DNA of 64,000 bases from Cymbidium sinense. Its lineage: Eukaryota > Streptophyta > Magnoliopsida > Asparagales > Orchidaceae. Location of the stretch: assembly GCA_021442155.1 (NCBI GenBank), contig CM038222.1:61602266-61666265 (forward strand), read 5' to 3'. Numbering within the stretch: the first letter of the stretch is position 1; every line of letters starts with the position of its first letter. The notes under the pieces are model-generated. The model saw only the letters and a list, made by a program, of their open reading frames with translations. It was not told the origin of the DNA and did no database searches. Positions 26,421 through 37,323 of this stretch are shown piece after piece. The position numbers and the translations under genes are program-made.

Positions 26421-27491
26421 TGATAATGAAAATTTCACTAATCAAGCAGAATTTTGATGTCAAAAGCAATCTGATCCTGAATCAAGGCTAACCCAGATTA
26501 AGCGCTTATTATCAACCGACTCTTAAACATTGAGTGTTCATAATCAAATCGAGCGTCTTGACGAACCGGATTTAACAAGCCCAAGATCTTTTGATTATGA
26601 CTTCATTTGAGTATTCAAATACACAAAATATCTGATGATCAAGAATCATCGAGCCATGAAGTAGTTTGGATTTTGGATGCTGTAAATGTCACCTCTAATC
26701 TATAAATATTCATTCTTCACATGATGGAGGCCGGGTTAAAGAAGAGAGAGGAAAATTGGTTAACCATCGCCGTCGCCATCGACTACCGATGCTACCGCCA
26801 TCGTCCATCACTGCCGCCGCTGGCCACCACCGCTCGGTCATTATCGGTTGTCACCGCCAACCATTATCATCTGGTCATCCCGCTGATAACAGCGAAGCCG
26901 CCATCGCCGACCATGCCGCCGCTGGCTGGCCACTGCCGCCGGTTATTACCACGGCTATCACTGCCAACCATCATCACGCCATCTCGCACTACTGACGCAT
27001 CCTCCACTGCCGATTATCTCGACGGTTGCCGCTACTAATTATCGCAAGCGCCGTCGGCCACACTAATCATTCATCAACCACCGCCGCTGTCATCATCGCC
27101 GGCCTGCCGCCGGCCACTGCCAACTATGCTCACCGTCCGATTATCGCCGCCATCTCCGCTGATCATCACCGCTGCCGACCGCCAGTTGGACCTTTCGTTG
27201 TTCACCATCATCTACTATCACTAAGAATTGTATACTCTAACATATATAATGTTTGCGATTTTGGGGATTCTCATTATCGTCTCATATAAATTATATAATC
27301 TGTTATCGGAAAATTTTGTACTTTGAAATAAATACATAGTGAAAGATTTTACCGAGCCAGCAAGTTTTTTTTCCTCTTTCGATATTTTCTCACATAAAAT
27401 TCAATTTTTTATTAATTCTACAAATATCTGTATGTTTGACTCCGATAAAACTAAGGCGTAAACTAGTACTTATGAACTATTTTTTTAGCAC

Positions 27492-27497
<6 letters not shown>
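26421..27497 (+). repeat. A1 3' LTR
   Basis: Begins TGATAATGAAAATTTCAC after a purine-rich CCAAAAAATAAGAACCGAG and ends AGCACACAACA. It repeats the landmarks of the 5' LTR, including its own triplet-rich block (26760-27200), which differs strongly in length and order from that of the 5' LTR. Open frames in that block (for example 26721-27038) reflect its composition only. Confidence 0.6.
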
Positions 27498-27527
<30 letters not shown>

Positions 27528-29122
27528 TTAAAATTTTGAATATTTTATAGATAAATTAATTGTAGATAAATTAATTGTATATAATATACACTCACAACAT
27601 GTGAACTATGATAGATTTATAGAGCGTTGACAATTTTGAATTAAAATATTATAATCAAAATTTCATAATTATAAAATCATCATTATCAAACAGTTTTCAT
27701 AACAGATTTTTTTAAATAATAAGTCATAAATTAAAAAAAATATATGATTTATATGAATAATTTTTTAAAAAATAATCCTCTTCTTTGCATTAAATAACGC
27801 TTGAAAATTAAATTATTATAATCGACATCATTGTAATTTAAATTTTATTTTATAATAAAAAATGGCAAAAAATTGAAAATGTTTAAATTAAAAAAGGGAT
27901 GCTTTCTTTAGGTTGCGGCTTGAGCTTTTAGGTGCCTTTGGAGAAGTGTTAGTATGCCATTTCTATAAATAATTTAATAAATAAATTTATCCTTATCATG
28001 TTTTGATAAATAAATATAAATATAAACAATCATTTATTATATATTACCTTTTAAAAAAAATATTAGGATGTAACCTACATCTACAAGAAAGGTTCATCCA
28101 TATAAGAATGTTACTATTTTCAAGTCTCCACCTATAATTTAAAAAATTAACATCTTAACACTAAGAAAGAAATAAATAGAAAGGTTAATAAAAAAATTAA
28201 AAGAGGATTTACATATATATATATATAGTATATATCCATATATATATATATATATATACATATATATACATCAAAATATAAATACTTTGTCACAATTATT
28301 TCAGTGTGTATACATACATACACACACATGAAAATGTAATTTTAAGATAATTAATATTATGATATTTTTAATGGTATATATGTAAATACAAAAATTTGGA
28401 TGTTGTGAATGTGAAAATAATAACTGACCCAATATATTGAAATTAATCTAATAATAATTAATTTTAAAATTGAATAAATCAAAATAGTTTTGCCTTCAAG
28501 TCGCTTCTTGAGAAGAAGCTTTGTGATTCAAATCAAGTAATCTCCAGCTCATATGAAAGCAACCTAATTATTGCAATGTAATGCTATTACTTGTGCCTAT
28601 GGAGATTTTTGCTTTAACATCTATTCTTTTTGGTCAAATATTATATGAATCGCACTCTTTTTAGTACTTTGGTACTATTGTAAGAACAAAATATATGTTA
28701 AGAATAACATGATTTGACGGCAGACCCGTTGGTTGGGAGCTCACCCTTCAATGCGGTGATCCGCATTCAAGTACGTGCGTGTGTGCATTAAATTTCCGAA
28801 ATTTAAAGGTATTCAAGCCATCTTAATAGAAATCTTGCCTATTTTATTCTTATTCTTCATTTCTTCTCTCAACTCTCTTCAGAGTCTTTCTCTATTCATG
28901 TGGTTCTTCCTTCACATTTCTCCTTCGATCACTCTCTCCTTTCAATTTATGTTCTCTTTATTTGGGTTTCTATATGTCTATCTTTTTCTCTCACGACACA
29001 AACTATACGTATGTGGTTGATTGTATCGTCTATTAAGTCAAGAAAAGAAAAACTACAAATAAGTTCAAATTCAAGAAGATAAAGCCAATGATAAATCATT
29101 AAATTGGTACCAAGATGATTCT
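27498..29122. other. AT-rich spacer between A1 and A2
   Basis: Starts with a TA repeat (27498-27523). There is a further TA-rich stretch near 28210-28270, and 28500-29090 is less AT-rich. No gene, tRNA or splice-consistent coding was recognised. Confidence 0.5.
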
Positions 29123-30037
29123 TGATATGACACTTAAAATACTACTAGTCGAAGCACGAATCTTGATGTCAAAAGCAAGTTGATCCTAAGTTGAAACTAG
29201 CCGAGATCAAGACTTAAAATATCATTAAAAACTTTGGGATATCGTTAAATCCCTAAATAGCTCTTAAACATGGAGTGTTTATAGTCAATCGAAATCTTGC
29301 GAGGATCTAAGCCCAAGATATCTAATTTCACTTGAACATTCAAATACTTAAAATATATCAAATGATCAAAGGAATTATTTTGAGTCGTCCAGGAAGTGGA
29401 GTGGTTCGATTTTGCATACTGTAAACGCTACCTCTGTATAAATTTCATTCACATGAAGGAGCTCAAGCAAAAGAGAGAGAGCTCAAAAGCTTGAAAATCC
29501 TCCAAGCATAATCGTGGTCACCACTCAACTTCACCACCGCTGGTTGTAAAACCATCGCCGCCAGCCATCGCCATCCTCATCGTCATCAATCTCTTGCCGT
29601 CGCCACCGCCGACCATCAGCCGCCGCCACCGCCACAGCCAACCATCGCCGCCGACCACCGACGCCGGCTACCGACCGACTACTATCGTTGGCCACCGCCA
29701 CCATCGCCGGTCATCTTCGCTATCACCACGACGATCTTCATCGCCGATTACTGCTCACATCATCTACCACTAAGAATCGCATAACTCAACGCATATATAG
29801 TATTGTTGTTTGATTCAGATTCTATTTCGCTTCTCATATATGTAATCCCATTATCGGAAACTTTTGTACTCAAATGATACATATGAAGATTTTACCGGGC
29901 CAGCCGTGGTTTTTCCTCTTTCAAGATTTTTCCACGTAAAATTATGAGTTTTCTATTAATTCTCAAACATCTGTGTGTGTTGGATTCATAACAAAGAAAA
30001 TTTTATTTCTACAAGAATCAGTTTTCAAGACGCAATA
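29123..30037 (+). repeat. A2 5' LTR
   Basis: Begins TGATATGACACTTAAAATAC and ends about CAAGACGCAATA. It shares TTGATGTCAAAAGCAAG, TAAACATGGAGTGTTTATA, the GAAAATCCTCCAAGCATAAT word and a triplet-rich block (29520-29770) with the other A-type LTRs. Confidence 0.65.
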
Positions 30038-30079
30038 TTGGCACCATTCTGGGAAGAGAACATCAATCACAATTTTGAA

Positions 30080-30800
30080 CACTGATTATGGCCATAGCAA
30101 TACTGCAACAACGAGCATCCCACTCCAACTCATCACTCAAACCAACTTGAACCAAGGGCGTGAAGCTTCTGCCTCACTTCCCACTGATAGGCATGACCCT
30201 ATCGGTGTAAGTGCAACATGCATCTCTCTAGAAGATTGTGTGCGCCGAATGGAAGAGTCTCAAAATGAGATAATCCGACTTCTACGATGAACACGAGAGC
30301 CACTACCACAGCAAACACATCTCCCCCAAGATCGATCGTTAGCCGTGAGGGTCAAAATGCTAATATGGGCCTTCGCCATTGATCAAGTTCCTCCACTTCG
30401 CATCGGATGTGATCTCCTCGAGTTAGTTCTATTTATCCATCACTTGCGTCAATCAATCGCTAATCTACCAATTATTCCGGTAGTTTGCACGTTCTCGCCC
30501 CGTTGACTCCACTGCGTTATAATGCGTAATAACGCTTAATGCAAGATTTCACCTTAAAGACAAATCATCCTCCCCCCACGCTACATGGAGTTTTCACCTT
30601 TAAGTTATTCTTCAACCTCCTATTCTAGAGTTTCAAGCTTCCAAGCATTGATTCCTATGATAGGCAATCACCCATATGAACACATATGATCATAACCATC
30701 ATGCATATCCGACGAGCTCAAACACCGCTTCAAGTTTTTCCGCCACCAAGAGTCGCTCGCACGGTTTTACTCCTTCCAAGTGGATCTATCATACCTCGGA
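30080..30800 (+). pseudogene. gag-like remnant of LTR element A2
   Basis: An open stretch up to 30290 reads NTATTSIPLQ, then SLEDCVRRMEESQNEIIRLL, which resembles the N-terminal helical part of Ty3-type plant gag proteins. After a stop, shifted frames give FKLPSIDSYD (near 30630) and, further on, DELKHR-FKFFRHQESLARFY, echoing the gag core pattern PxxDxYDG followed by the capsid helices. Several stops and frameshifts make it non-coding. The assignment is by pattern only. Confidence 0.45.
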
Positions 30801-31330
30801 TTTAATTGACCCTTTCCATAGTGTTAACGCCATCCAGTAACACTCGACAAACAACTCGATAGTCAAAAATCTCGCCGGATTCAATTACATCTTCCATATG
30901 TTAACGCCATCGAGTAACACTTTGACAAACAACCCTGATATGTCAAAATCATCGATTTAATTGACATCTTCCATACGTTAACGCCATCGACACTCGACAA
31001 ACAACCTCGGATAGGTCAAAAATCCTCGCCGATTCAATTCAACCTCTTACATATGTTAACGCCATCGTAACACTCGAATCTCGATGGGTCAAAAATCTGG
31101 ATCAATTCGATCTCTTCCATACAAGTTAACTTCGTAACACTACAAACAACCTCAGGTCAAAATCTGCCGATTTAATTCAACCTCTTCCATACATAACGCC
31201 ATCGAACACTCTAATAAACAACAGGTCAAAATCTCCGGATTCAATTCGACCTCTTCCATACGTTAAGCCATCATATTTTGACAAACAACCGATGGATCAA
31301 AAATCCTCATACAAGCACTATCAAGTAACA
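30800..31330 (+). repeat. Tandem array of the about 80-bp unit inside A2
   Basis: About six or seven copies with GTTAACGCCATC, ACTCGACAAACAACCTCGG, ATAGGTCAAAAATCCTCG and TTCAATTCAACCTCTTCC. Copies differ by many short deletions. Unit order and orientation match the arrays in A1 and B. Confidence 0.8.
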
Positions 31331-31429
31331 TCATAGAGAATGATGCTCGAGATTGTCTTTTCGAGTTGTTAAGGATGGTTCCAATGACGCTTCCTCCATC
31401 TGGCTTGTCAAAAACCATCCATTAGTTTC

Positions 31430-31900
31430 AAGAAATTCAATTTCTACAAGAACAAGTAGAAACTACGGGCTTTGAACTCCAAACCCATCGATCCGAGAAC
31501 AATTACCACGCGAGGGAAAACTGGAGCCTCAATCGATGAACTACTTCTGAATGCCTCCAAACTGGTCCGACAATGCCTTTTCGAGAAAATCGGAGTCTCA
31601 GAAACCACGCCAATGCCTCCAAACCCATCGATCCAACGAGACAGTTGAAGCCTCTTCGAGGGAAAATCGTAATGAACTACGCCACGCTCCAAGGTCGGTC
31701 CGACGAGTCATCTTAGGGAAAATCAGCCTCACGCATGAAGCTTGAATGCCTCTCAAACCCGGTCCAACCAGGACAGGTGAAGCCTTTTTGAGGAAAACCG
31801 AGCTCGCCAGATGAACTACGCTTTGATCGCCCAAATATCGAGGACAGCTGATGGGAAAACCGAGTCAGATGAACATCGCTTGATCCAACGACCTTCTCTT
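31430..31900 (+). repeat. Second tandem repeat of A2 (unit roughly 85-100 bp)
   Basis: About five degenerate copies built around AAACCCATCGATCCAACGAG, GACAGTTGAAGCCTCTTCG, AGGGAAAAC-GAG, CTCGCCAGATGAACTACG and CTTGATCGCC. It is unrelated in sequence to the 80-bp unit and lies between it and the 3' LTR. The same unit occurs in A3 (34160-34490) and in one or two copies in A1. Confidence 0.6.
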
Positions 31901-32249
31901 AAGAAGAAGAAGAACTTGAGATTATGAGGTGTGTGTCTTCTCCTCAACCCTGGGATTTTATCACTCTATATGGGCAAAAGGTAAAAAAAATCGCAAAAAT
32001 GGGTGAAAACCGTAAAATGGACAAACGGACAAAACCTCATCGCCGCGTCGCTCAGAATGACGGGTCCATAACCCGAAATCTTACCAACGCATTATATCAT
32101 GAGACCGCTTAGATCATAATCTTGTCCCCATGAAGATCTCTTCTCTCAAAATGTATGGTTAATGGACCAAAATTTCATTGAAGAATTTTATTTTCAAGTA
32201 TTTGATATATTTGGATGATTGAGATAATGCCATCCAAAATAATGAAACC

Positions 32250-33167
32250 GATATGGCACTTAAAATACTACTATAAAACACGAACCTTGATGTCAAAAGT
32301 AGTTGATCCTAAGTTGAAACTAGAGATCAAGCACTTAAAATATTATTGGAAACTTTGGGATATCTTAAATCCTAAAGCTCTTAAACATGGAGTGTTTATA
32401 CCAAATCGAGTGTCTTGATGGATCTAACATTCTCAAGATCTCATAATTAACTTCATTTGAGCATTCAAATACTTAAAATACAAATGATCAAATGAATCAT
32501 TTTGAGTCGTCCATGGAGTGGAGTGGTTCGATTTTGCATGTATTTACGTAAACGCTACCTCTAATCTATAAATAAATCATTCTTCATACAAAAGGAGCCC
32601 AAAAAAAGAGGAGAGATCTAAAGCTTAAAAATCCTCCAAGAATGGTTACCACTCGACCGCCGACCACGAGTAAAACCACCACTGCCTTGCCGCCAGCAAG
32701 CCATCGCCGATCTCATCATCGCATCTCTTCGTGCCGTTTACCACACCAGCCGTCAACCATCATCGCTGGTCATCATCGCCACCGACGCCGGCCATCGCTG
32801 GCTGACACTATCGTTTGCCAGCCGACCATCGCTGATCATCACCACGACGACCTTCATCGCTGGCCACATTCGCTGTTCACCATCATCTATACTACTAGCA
32901 AGTTAACATGATGACTATATAACTTGTTGTCGATTCTCGAGATTCTCATTGATCTCATATTAATTTCAGAATCCATCGGAAACTTTTGTACTCAAACAGA
33001 TACATGGAAGATTTTCAGAAGGACCTCTCAATTTTTTCACAAAATTTCAAGTTTTCTTATTGGCCTCTCAAACATCGTGTGTTTGGATTCTGAACAAAGC
33101 TAAGGAAATTTTATTCTACAACCGATTTAGCACAATAATTTTATTCTACATCATCTATACGCAATCA
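32250..33167 (+). repeat. A2 3' LTR
   Basis: Begins at ATATGGCACTTAAAATAC (first base of the TG lost) and ends about ACGCAATCA. It matches the A2 5' LTR landmarks, with a triplet-rich block at 32640-32900. Near its end ATTTTATTCTACA occurs twice, a local duplication. Confidence 0.55.
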
Positions 33168-33348
33168 TTCAACAATGGTGGAATCTCAAGCATTACTCAA
33201 CAGGAAAGAATGAATAAGAAAATTCATAAAATCAAAGTGAAAAAGTTAAAAATAAGGCTAGTGATGATGAAGTGGAAAAAGTTTTAAGAGAGTTTTCAAT
33301 AGCCTCAAACGATGTACTTAGATATGACCTGGTTGGTGACTATGAATC
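33168..33348 (+). other. Short coding-like spacer between A2 and A3
   Basis: One frame reads KNKASDDEVEKVLREFS and then IASNDVLRYDLVGDYES up to the first base of A3. Its composition is like real protein and unlike the low-complexity LTR sequence. A stop lies a few codons upstream. It could be a piece of a host exon or of an element's own coding region; I do not recognise the family. Confidence 0.25.
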
Positions 33349-34105
33349 TGATATGACACTGAAAATTCTACTAGTCGAAGCACGAACCTTGACGTTAAAA
33401 CAACCGATCCGGTTGAAACCGGTCGAAATCAAGAACTTAAAATATCATTGAAAACTTTGGGATATCGCTAAACCACTAAAACTCTCAAACATGGAGTTTT
33501 AATAAATCGCCTCGAGGACCTAACAAGCCCAAAATCTCAAAATCTTTCATTGAGTATTCAAATATTTAAATACATCAAATGATCAAAGGGATCATTTGAG
33601 TCGTCCATGAAGTGGAGTGGTACGTTTAATGTAGACGCCACTCCTCCACTATAAATTTCTCATTCCTCATAGGAGAGCCAAGAGAGAGAGAGAGAGCCAA
33701 AGAGAGAGAGAGGCCAAGCAAGAGAGAGGAAAGACAAAGCTGAAAATCCTCCAAGTACATGCCATCACTGACGTCAATCGCCACGGCCGCCACTGACGAT
33801 CCTTGCCGCCACTCGTCACCATCATGACGACCTTCATAGTATCTTCACCATCATTTGTTACTAGCAACCCGCTACAATCAACGTGACTATATGGTCATTC
33901 TGATTTTAAATTCATTGTCTTCTCATATATAATTATGTAATCATATCGAAAACTTGTACTTAAAACAAATATATAGTGAAAGTTTTTCTTAAAGTGGTTT
34001 TTCTCTTTTTTCCACGAAAATTGAGTTTGTCACTCTTAAATACGTGTATGTGTTGATTTCAATGCCAAGTAACTTTCACTCTACAATTAGTTTTAGTAAA
34101 TAGTT
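33349..34105 (+). repeat. A3 left LTR
   Basis: Begins TGATATGACACTGAAAATTC, with CTTGACGTTAAAAC, AAACATGGAGTTTTAAT, an AGAGAGAG-rich leader (33671-33728) and GAAAATCCTCCAAGTA. The triplet-rich block is short (33745-33860). The right border is approximate. Confidence 0.5.
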
Positions 34106-34159
34106 TTATCGGGGAAAAGAACTCATCAATCACAATTTCAACACTCAGATATGGCTAAA

Positions 34160-34490
34160 GCAATAGCAAATGAGCTCGTGATGAACTACACTTGATCGCC
34201 CAAACCCTCGGTCCGACAACCAACGCTTCTTCGAGGGAAAGAGTCGCCAGATGAACTCCGCCTTATCGCTCAAACCGCCGGTCCACGGGCCAACGCCATT
34301 CGAGAAAATCAAGACTCGCCAGATGAACCGGACCTGATCGCTTCCAAACCCGCTGGTTCGACAAGGGCTCAACGCCTCTTCGAGGGAAACCGCTCAGTGA
34401 ACTACGGTCCGATCCAAACCGACGGTCTGACAAGGCGTAACGACTTTCGAGAAACGAGCACCATGAACTACGCTTGATCGCCAACGACTC
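34160..34490 (+). repeat. Second tandem repeat inside A3
   Basis: Four degenerate copies of the unit with CGCCAGATGAACT, CTTATCGCTCAAACC, CGGTCCACGGGCCAACGCC and TCGAGGGAAA. Homologous to 31430-31900. Confidence 0.55.
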
Positions 34491-34981
34491 TCCTAAGAAG
34501 AAGAGAAGCTGAGCAAGAAGTGTGCCTTCTCCTCAGCGGGGCCTTTATAGATCCATTCTAAAAGGTAAAAAGCATCTGTCCAAAACCGCCAAAACCGCCA
34601 AAACCATCGTTCTTGCGAGGCCATCGCCGCATACCAACCGCCAGTCATACCGCTAGGCACCGCCATAGTGTTCGCCGCCCCTGATTCCTTCCGCTTCTTC
34701 AGACCACATAAATCCATTTTAATTTTCAATTCATCCGCTTCACCGGCTTGCTGCAAGATCGGCGGCGCTTCACAAGCTCTATAAGGCGGATGACTCTAAA
34801 CTCAAAATCTTTGTGCATTCTACGCACATTCAATGATCTCACATAGTCATAATTTTGTGCTCTCATAAAGATCTGTTCTCAAATTGATGGTTAAAGGACT
34901 CAAATTTCATTAAAGAATTTGTTATTTCAAATATATGATGATATATTTTGATGATTGAGATAATGTCATCCAAAATAGAAT

Positions 34982-35752
34982 TGATATGACAACAAAAATT
35001 CTACTACAAGACGAACGACGTTAAAACAAATTAAGTTGAAACAGTCAAAATCAAGAACTTAAAATATCATTGGAAATTTTGGGATATCGCTTAAACTCCT
35101 AAAAGCTCTAAAATATGGAGTGTTTATAATAAATCGAGCGTCTAACCGGATCTAAGCAAAATCTCCAAAATTCAATTTTATTTGAGCATTCAAATATTTA
35201 AAATACATCAAATGATCAAAGGGATCATTTTGAGCCGTCCGATGAAGTGGAGTGAAGTTTTGGATGTATTTATGAGACGTTCTCCAATCATAAATTCATC
35301 ATTCCTCATATGAGAGGAGTCAAGCAAGAGAGAGGAGAGAGGCCAAAGAGAGGAGAGAGCTCTAAAGCTTGAAAATCCTCCAAGACAATCGTCACCACTG
35401 ACGGTTGTCAACCAGCCGCCGGATCCTGCTGTCAAATCTCCGTCACCATCATGACGACCTTCATCACGTATTGCTCCTGTCATCATTTGTTACCACTAGA
35501 ACCGTACAACCCAACGTGACTATATGGTTGTTGTTGTCACGATTCTCATTGTCGCCTTTTCTCATTTATTATATAATCGTTATCGGAAAACATCAAAAAT
35601 ATATAGTGAAAGTTTTTCTGTTTAATTTTTCCCTTTTTCGAGGTTTTCACGTAAAATTCGAAGTTTTGTTCACTCTTTAAATACATGTATGTCGGATTTA
35701 CGACAGACTAATAAACTTTCACTCTACCGCAACTAGTTTTCTAGCATGCAAC
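34982..35752 (+). repeat. A3 right LTR
   Basis: Begins TGATATGACAACAAAAATTC and ends TAGCATGCAACA. Same landmarks as the left LTR: ATGGAGTGTTTATAATAA, CAAATGATCAAAGGGATCA, GAAAATCCTCCAAGACAATC and ATATAGTGAAAGTTTTTCT. Confidence 0.55.
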
Positions 35753-36448
35753 AGTTTAAATCTAGAGTCTACATTTTCATAATCTCTAGAATCTCCATCA
35801 CCATGTAAGACAGGCTAAGCCAGCACGATGAGAGCAATTTAAAACTAAAAGTTAGAGAAAAACAAAGCTTGATTTGATTGTATCGCGTTTTTAATTCTGT
35901 ATTTTATGATGGTTTCATTATGATTTCAACGGCAAAAGATATTCTTTAATGCAATTTGAAAGGTTCTAAATTAAAAGAAGAACAAGAAGAAGAAGAAGAA
36001 ATTGGTTGTATGCCGTGGAAGGGGTCAATTCCAAAGAGCAAAATGTTGGAATTCGAACACCACATGAAAGAGATACTCTCTGTTCTAAGTGCAAAGAATT
36101 CTTGAGCTTTCATTTCGGGCTTATTTATTTATTTTTTATTTTACAAGTAATTTAATTCATCTTGACCTTAATTTATATGTACACTTTTTTTTTCAAAAAA
36201 ATTTCCAACAAACTGTTAATTAAAGCTTGATAGTATGATCTTATCGTAACAATTATCCAACCCATTTATTCATGTTGAATTTTGTTTGAGGTGCAAAAAT
36301 TTATTTCGCACCATAATATGATTCATGGCTAAATAATATGAATTCCATCAATCAAACAGAGCAAAACAAGAAGCTCATTATAAACATAGCCAAAACCCTG
36401 TGTAGCACTAAATGGGAAAGATTGAAAGACAAGGATTCATAAAACTGA

Positions 36449-36456
36449 ACCAAAAC
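36449..36456 (+). repeat. hAT MITE target-site duplication, left
   Basis: ACCAAAAC, identical to 36959-36966. Confidence 0.88.
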
Positions 36457-36958
36457 TAGGGCTGCAAATGAGCCGAGTCGAGTATGGACTTGTTCGAGTT
36501 CAAGCTCGTTTATCATTATTGAGCTCAAGTCGAGTTTTTAGAATGGTGTTCAAGCTCGAGCTCGTTTAAAAAAATCTTGTTCGAGCTTGACTTGAGCTTG
36601 TTTGCAAGGTCGGTTCAGATTGGGCTTATCGAGCCTGTTAACAAGTAGTTCATTTAATGAAATAAACAAGTTTTTAATCGAGCTTATTATGACCCAAGTT
36701 GAGAAATATAAATGATCTCTGTTTTAAAGTTCTTAATCGAACTCCTTAACGAGCTTATTCGCGAGCTTTAAATGATACTATTCATGAACATAAATGAACT
36801 AAACAACAACAAGTTATTTAGGCTTGTTCATTTATCAATCGAGAATTTATAAAAGTGTTCAAACTCATTCATTAGTTAATCGAACGAACATGAACAAGCT
36901 CTAATCAAACTGAGTCACGAGTAGCTTGTTGAACGCTCGGTTCATTTGCAGCCCTAAC
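36457..36958. mobile_element. hAT-type MITE, 502 bp
   Basis: Starts TAGGGCTGCAAATGAGCCGA and ends CGGTTCATTTGCAGCCCTA, a terminal inverted repeat of about 20 bases with one or two mismatches. Perfect 8-bp duplications (ACCAAAAC) flank it, the hallmark of hAT elements. The interior is rich in repeated GAGCTCG, GTTCGAGC and AACAAG words in both orientations and encodes nothing. It lies about 0.4 kb downstream of the BLT-like gene's stop codon. Confidence 0.88.
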
Positions 36959-36966
36959 CAAAACAA
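36959..36966 (+). repeat. hAT MITE target-site duplication, right
   Basis: ACCAAAAC, identical to 36449-36456. Confidence 0.88.
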
Positions 36967-37323
36967 CTGGGTTAAGATTAACGATGATGATATAAATACA
37001 TATAACTGATGTTAGATTCAATTGCTAACAGTTTCAGATCCAAAATTTTGTAGCACTGAACAAAAAAAGAGAAGAAGAAGAAGAAGAATGAAGAATCATA
37101 AAGCCAGTCCAAACTAATTGTGATAAGAATGATAATAATGATGATAATCATATTATAATGCCTGAAGTTAGATTCAGACTGGTACCATTCTTTCAACAAA
37201 ATTCTAACAGGAAGCAGGCTAATTTTATTGCCAAAAAACCTAAAAACACAATTATTCTAAGCATTACCTCAACAGGTACCCAACTTTTCCAAACTATAAT
37301 GAGTAGCAGCAGCTAAACTGAAG

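Larger units (their letters stand above)
23081..27497 (+). mobile_element. LTR element A1 (non-autonomous, satellite-bearing)
   Basis: Two related long terminal repeats (23081-about 24240 and 26421-27497) enclose about 2.2 kb without recognisable gag or pol. The interior carries a tandem array of an about 80-bp unit (24576-25600), then one or two copies of a second repeat with CCGAGCTCGCCAGATGAACT (about 25750-25870), then a stretch ending at TTTTATAGACTCTAAG. The element sits in a TA tract: (TA)n abuts it on both sides (up to 23080 and from 27498), which fits a target duplication but cannot be proved in a simple repeat. Many C-to-T and G-to-A differences at CG sites suggest it is old. Confidence 0.65.
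29123..33167 (+). mobile_element. LTR element A2 (gag remnant plus satellite array)
   Basis: Two A-type LTRs (29123-about 30037 and about 32250-33167) flank about 2.2 kb. Directly after the 5' LTR lies TTGGCACCATTCTGGGAA, a typical post-LTR primer-binding-site sequence of Ty3-type elements. A gag-like remnant (30080-30800), an about 80-bp tandem array (30800-31330) and a second tandem repeat (31430-31900) follow. No reverse transcriptase, integrase or protease was seen, so it would depend on enzymes from another element. Flanking duplications were not identified. Confidence 0.65.
33349..35752 (+). mobile_element. LTR element A3 (short, no gag seen, no 80-bp array)
   Basis: LTRs at 33349-about 34105 and 34982-35752 enclose only about 0.9 kb. 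After the left LTR, ATCAATCACAATTT and TATGGCTAAAGCAATAGCAAA match the start of the A2 interior, then the sequence jumps to the second tandem repeat (34160-34490). The 80-bp array and the gag part are absent, consistent with an internal deletion. The end is TAGCATGCAACA. Left flank GAATC and right flank GTTTA do not match, so the two LTRs may come from different insertions. Confidence 0.55.

Noticed and set aside
26721..27289. Proline/histidine/alanine-rich open frames in the A1 3' LTR
   Set aside because: They follow from the ACC/GCC/ATC triplet composition. Homologous LTRs do not keep the frame.
23076..27502. Claiming a target duplication for A1
   Set aside because: Both flanks are (TA)n, so a five-base match has no weight.
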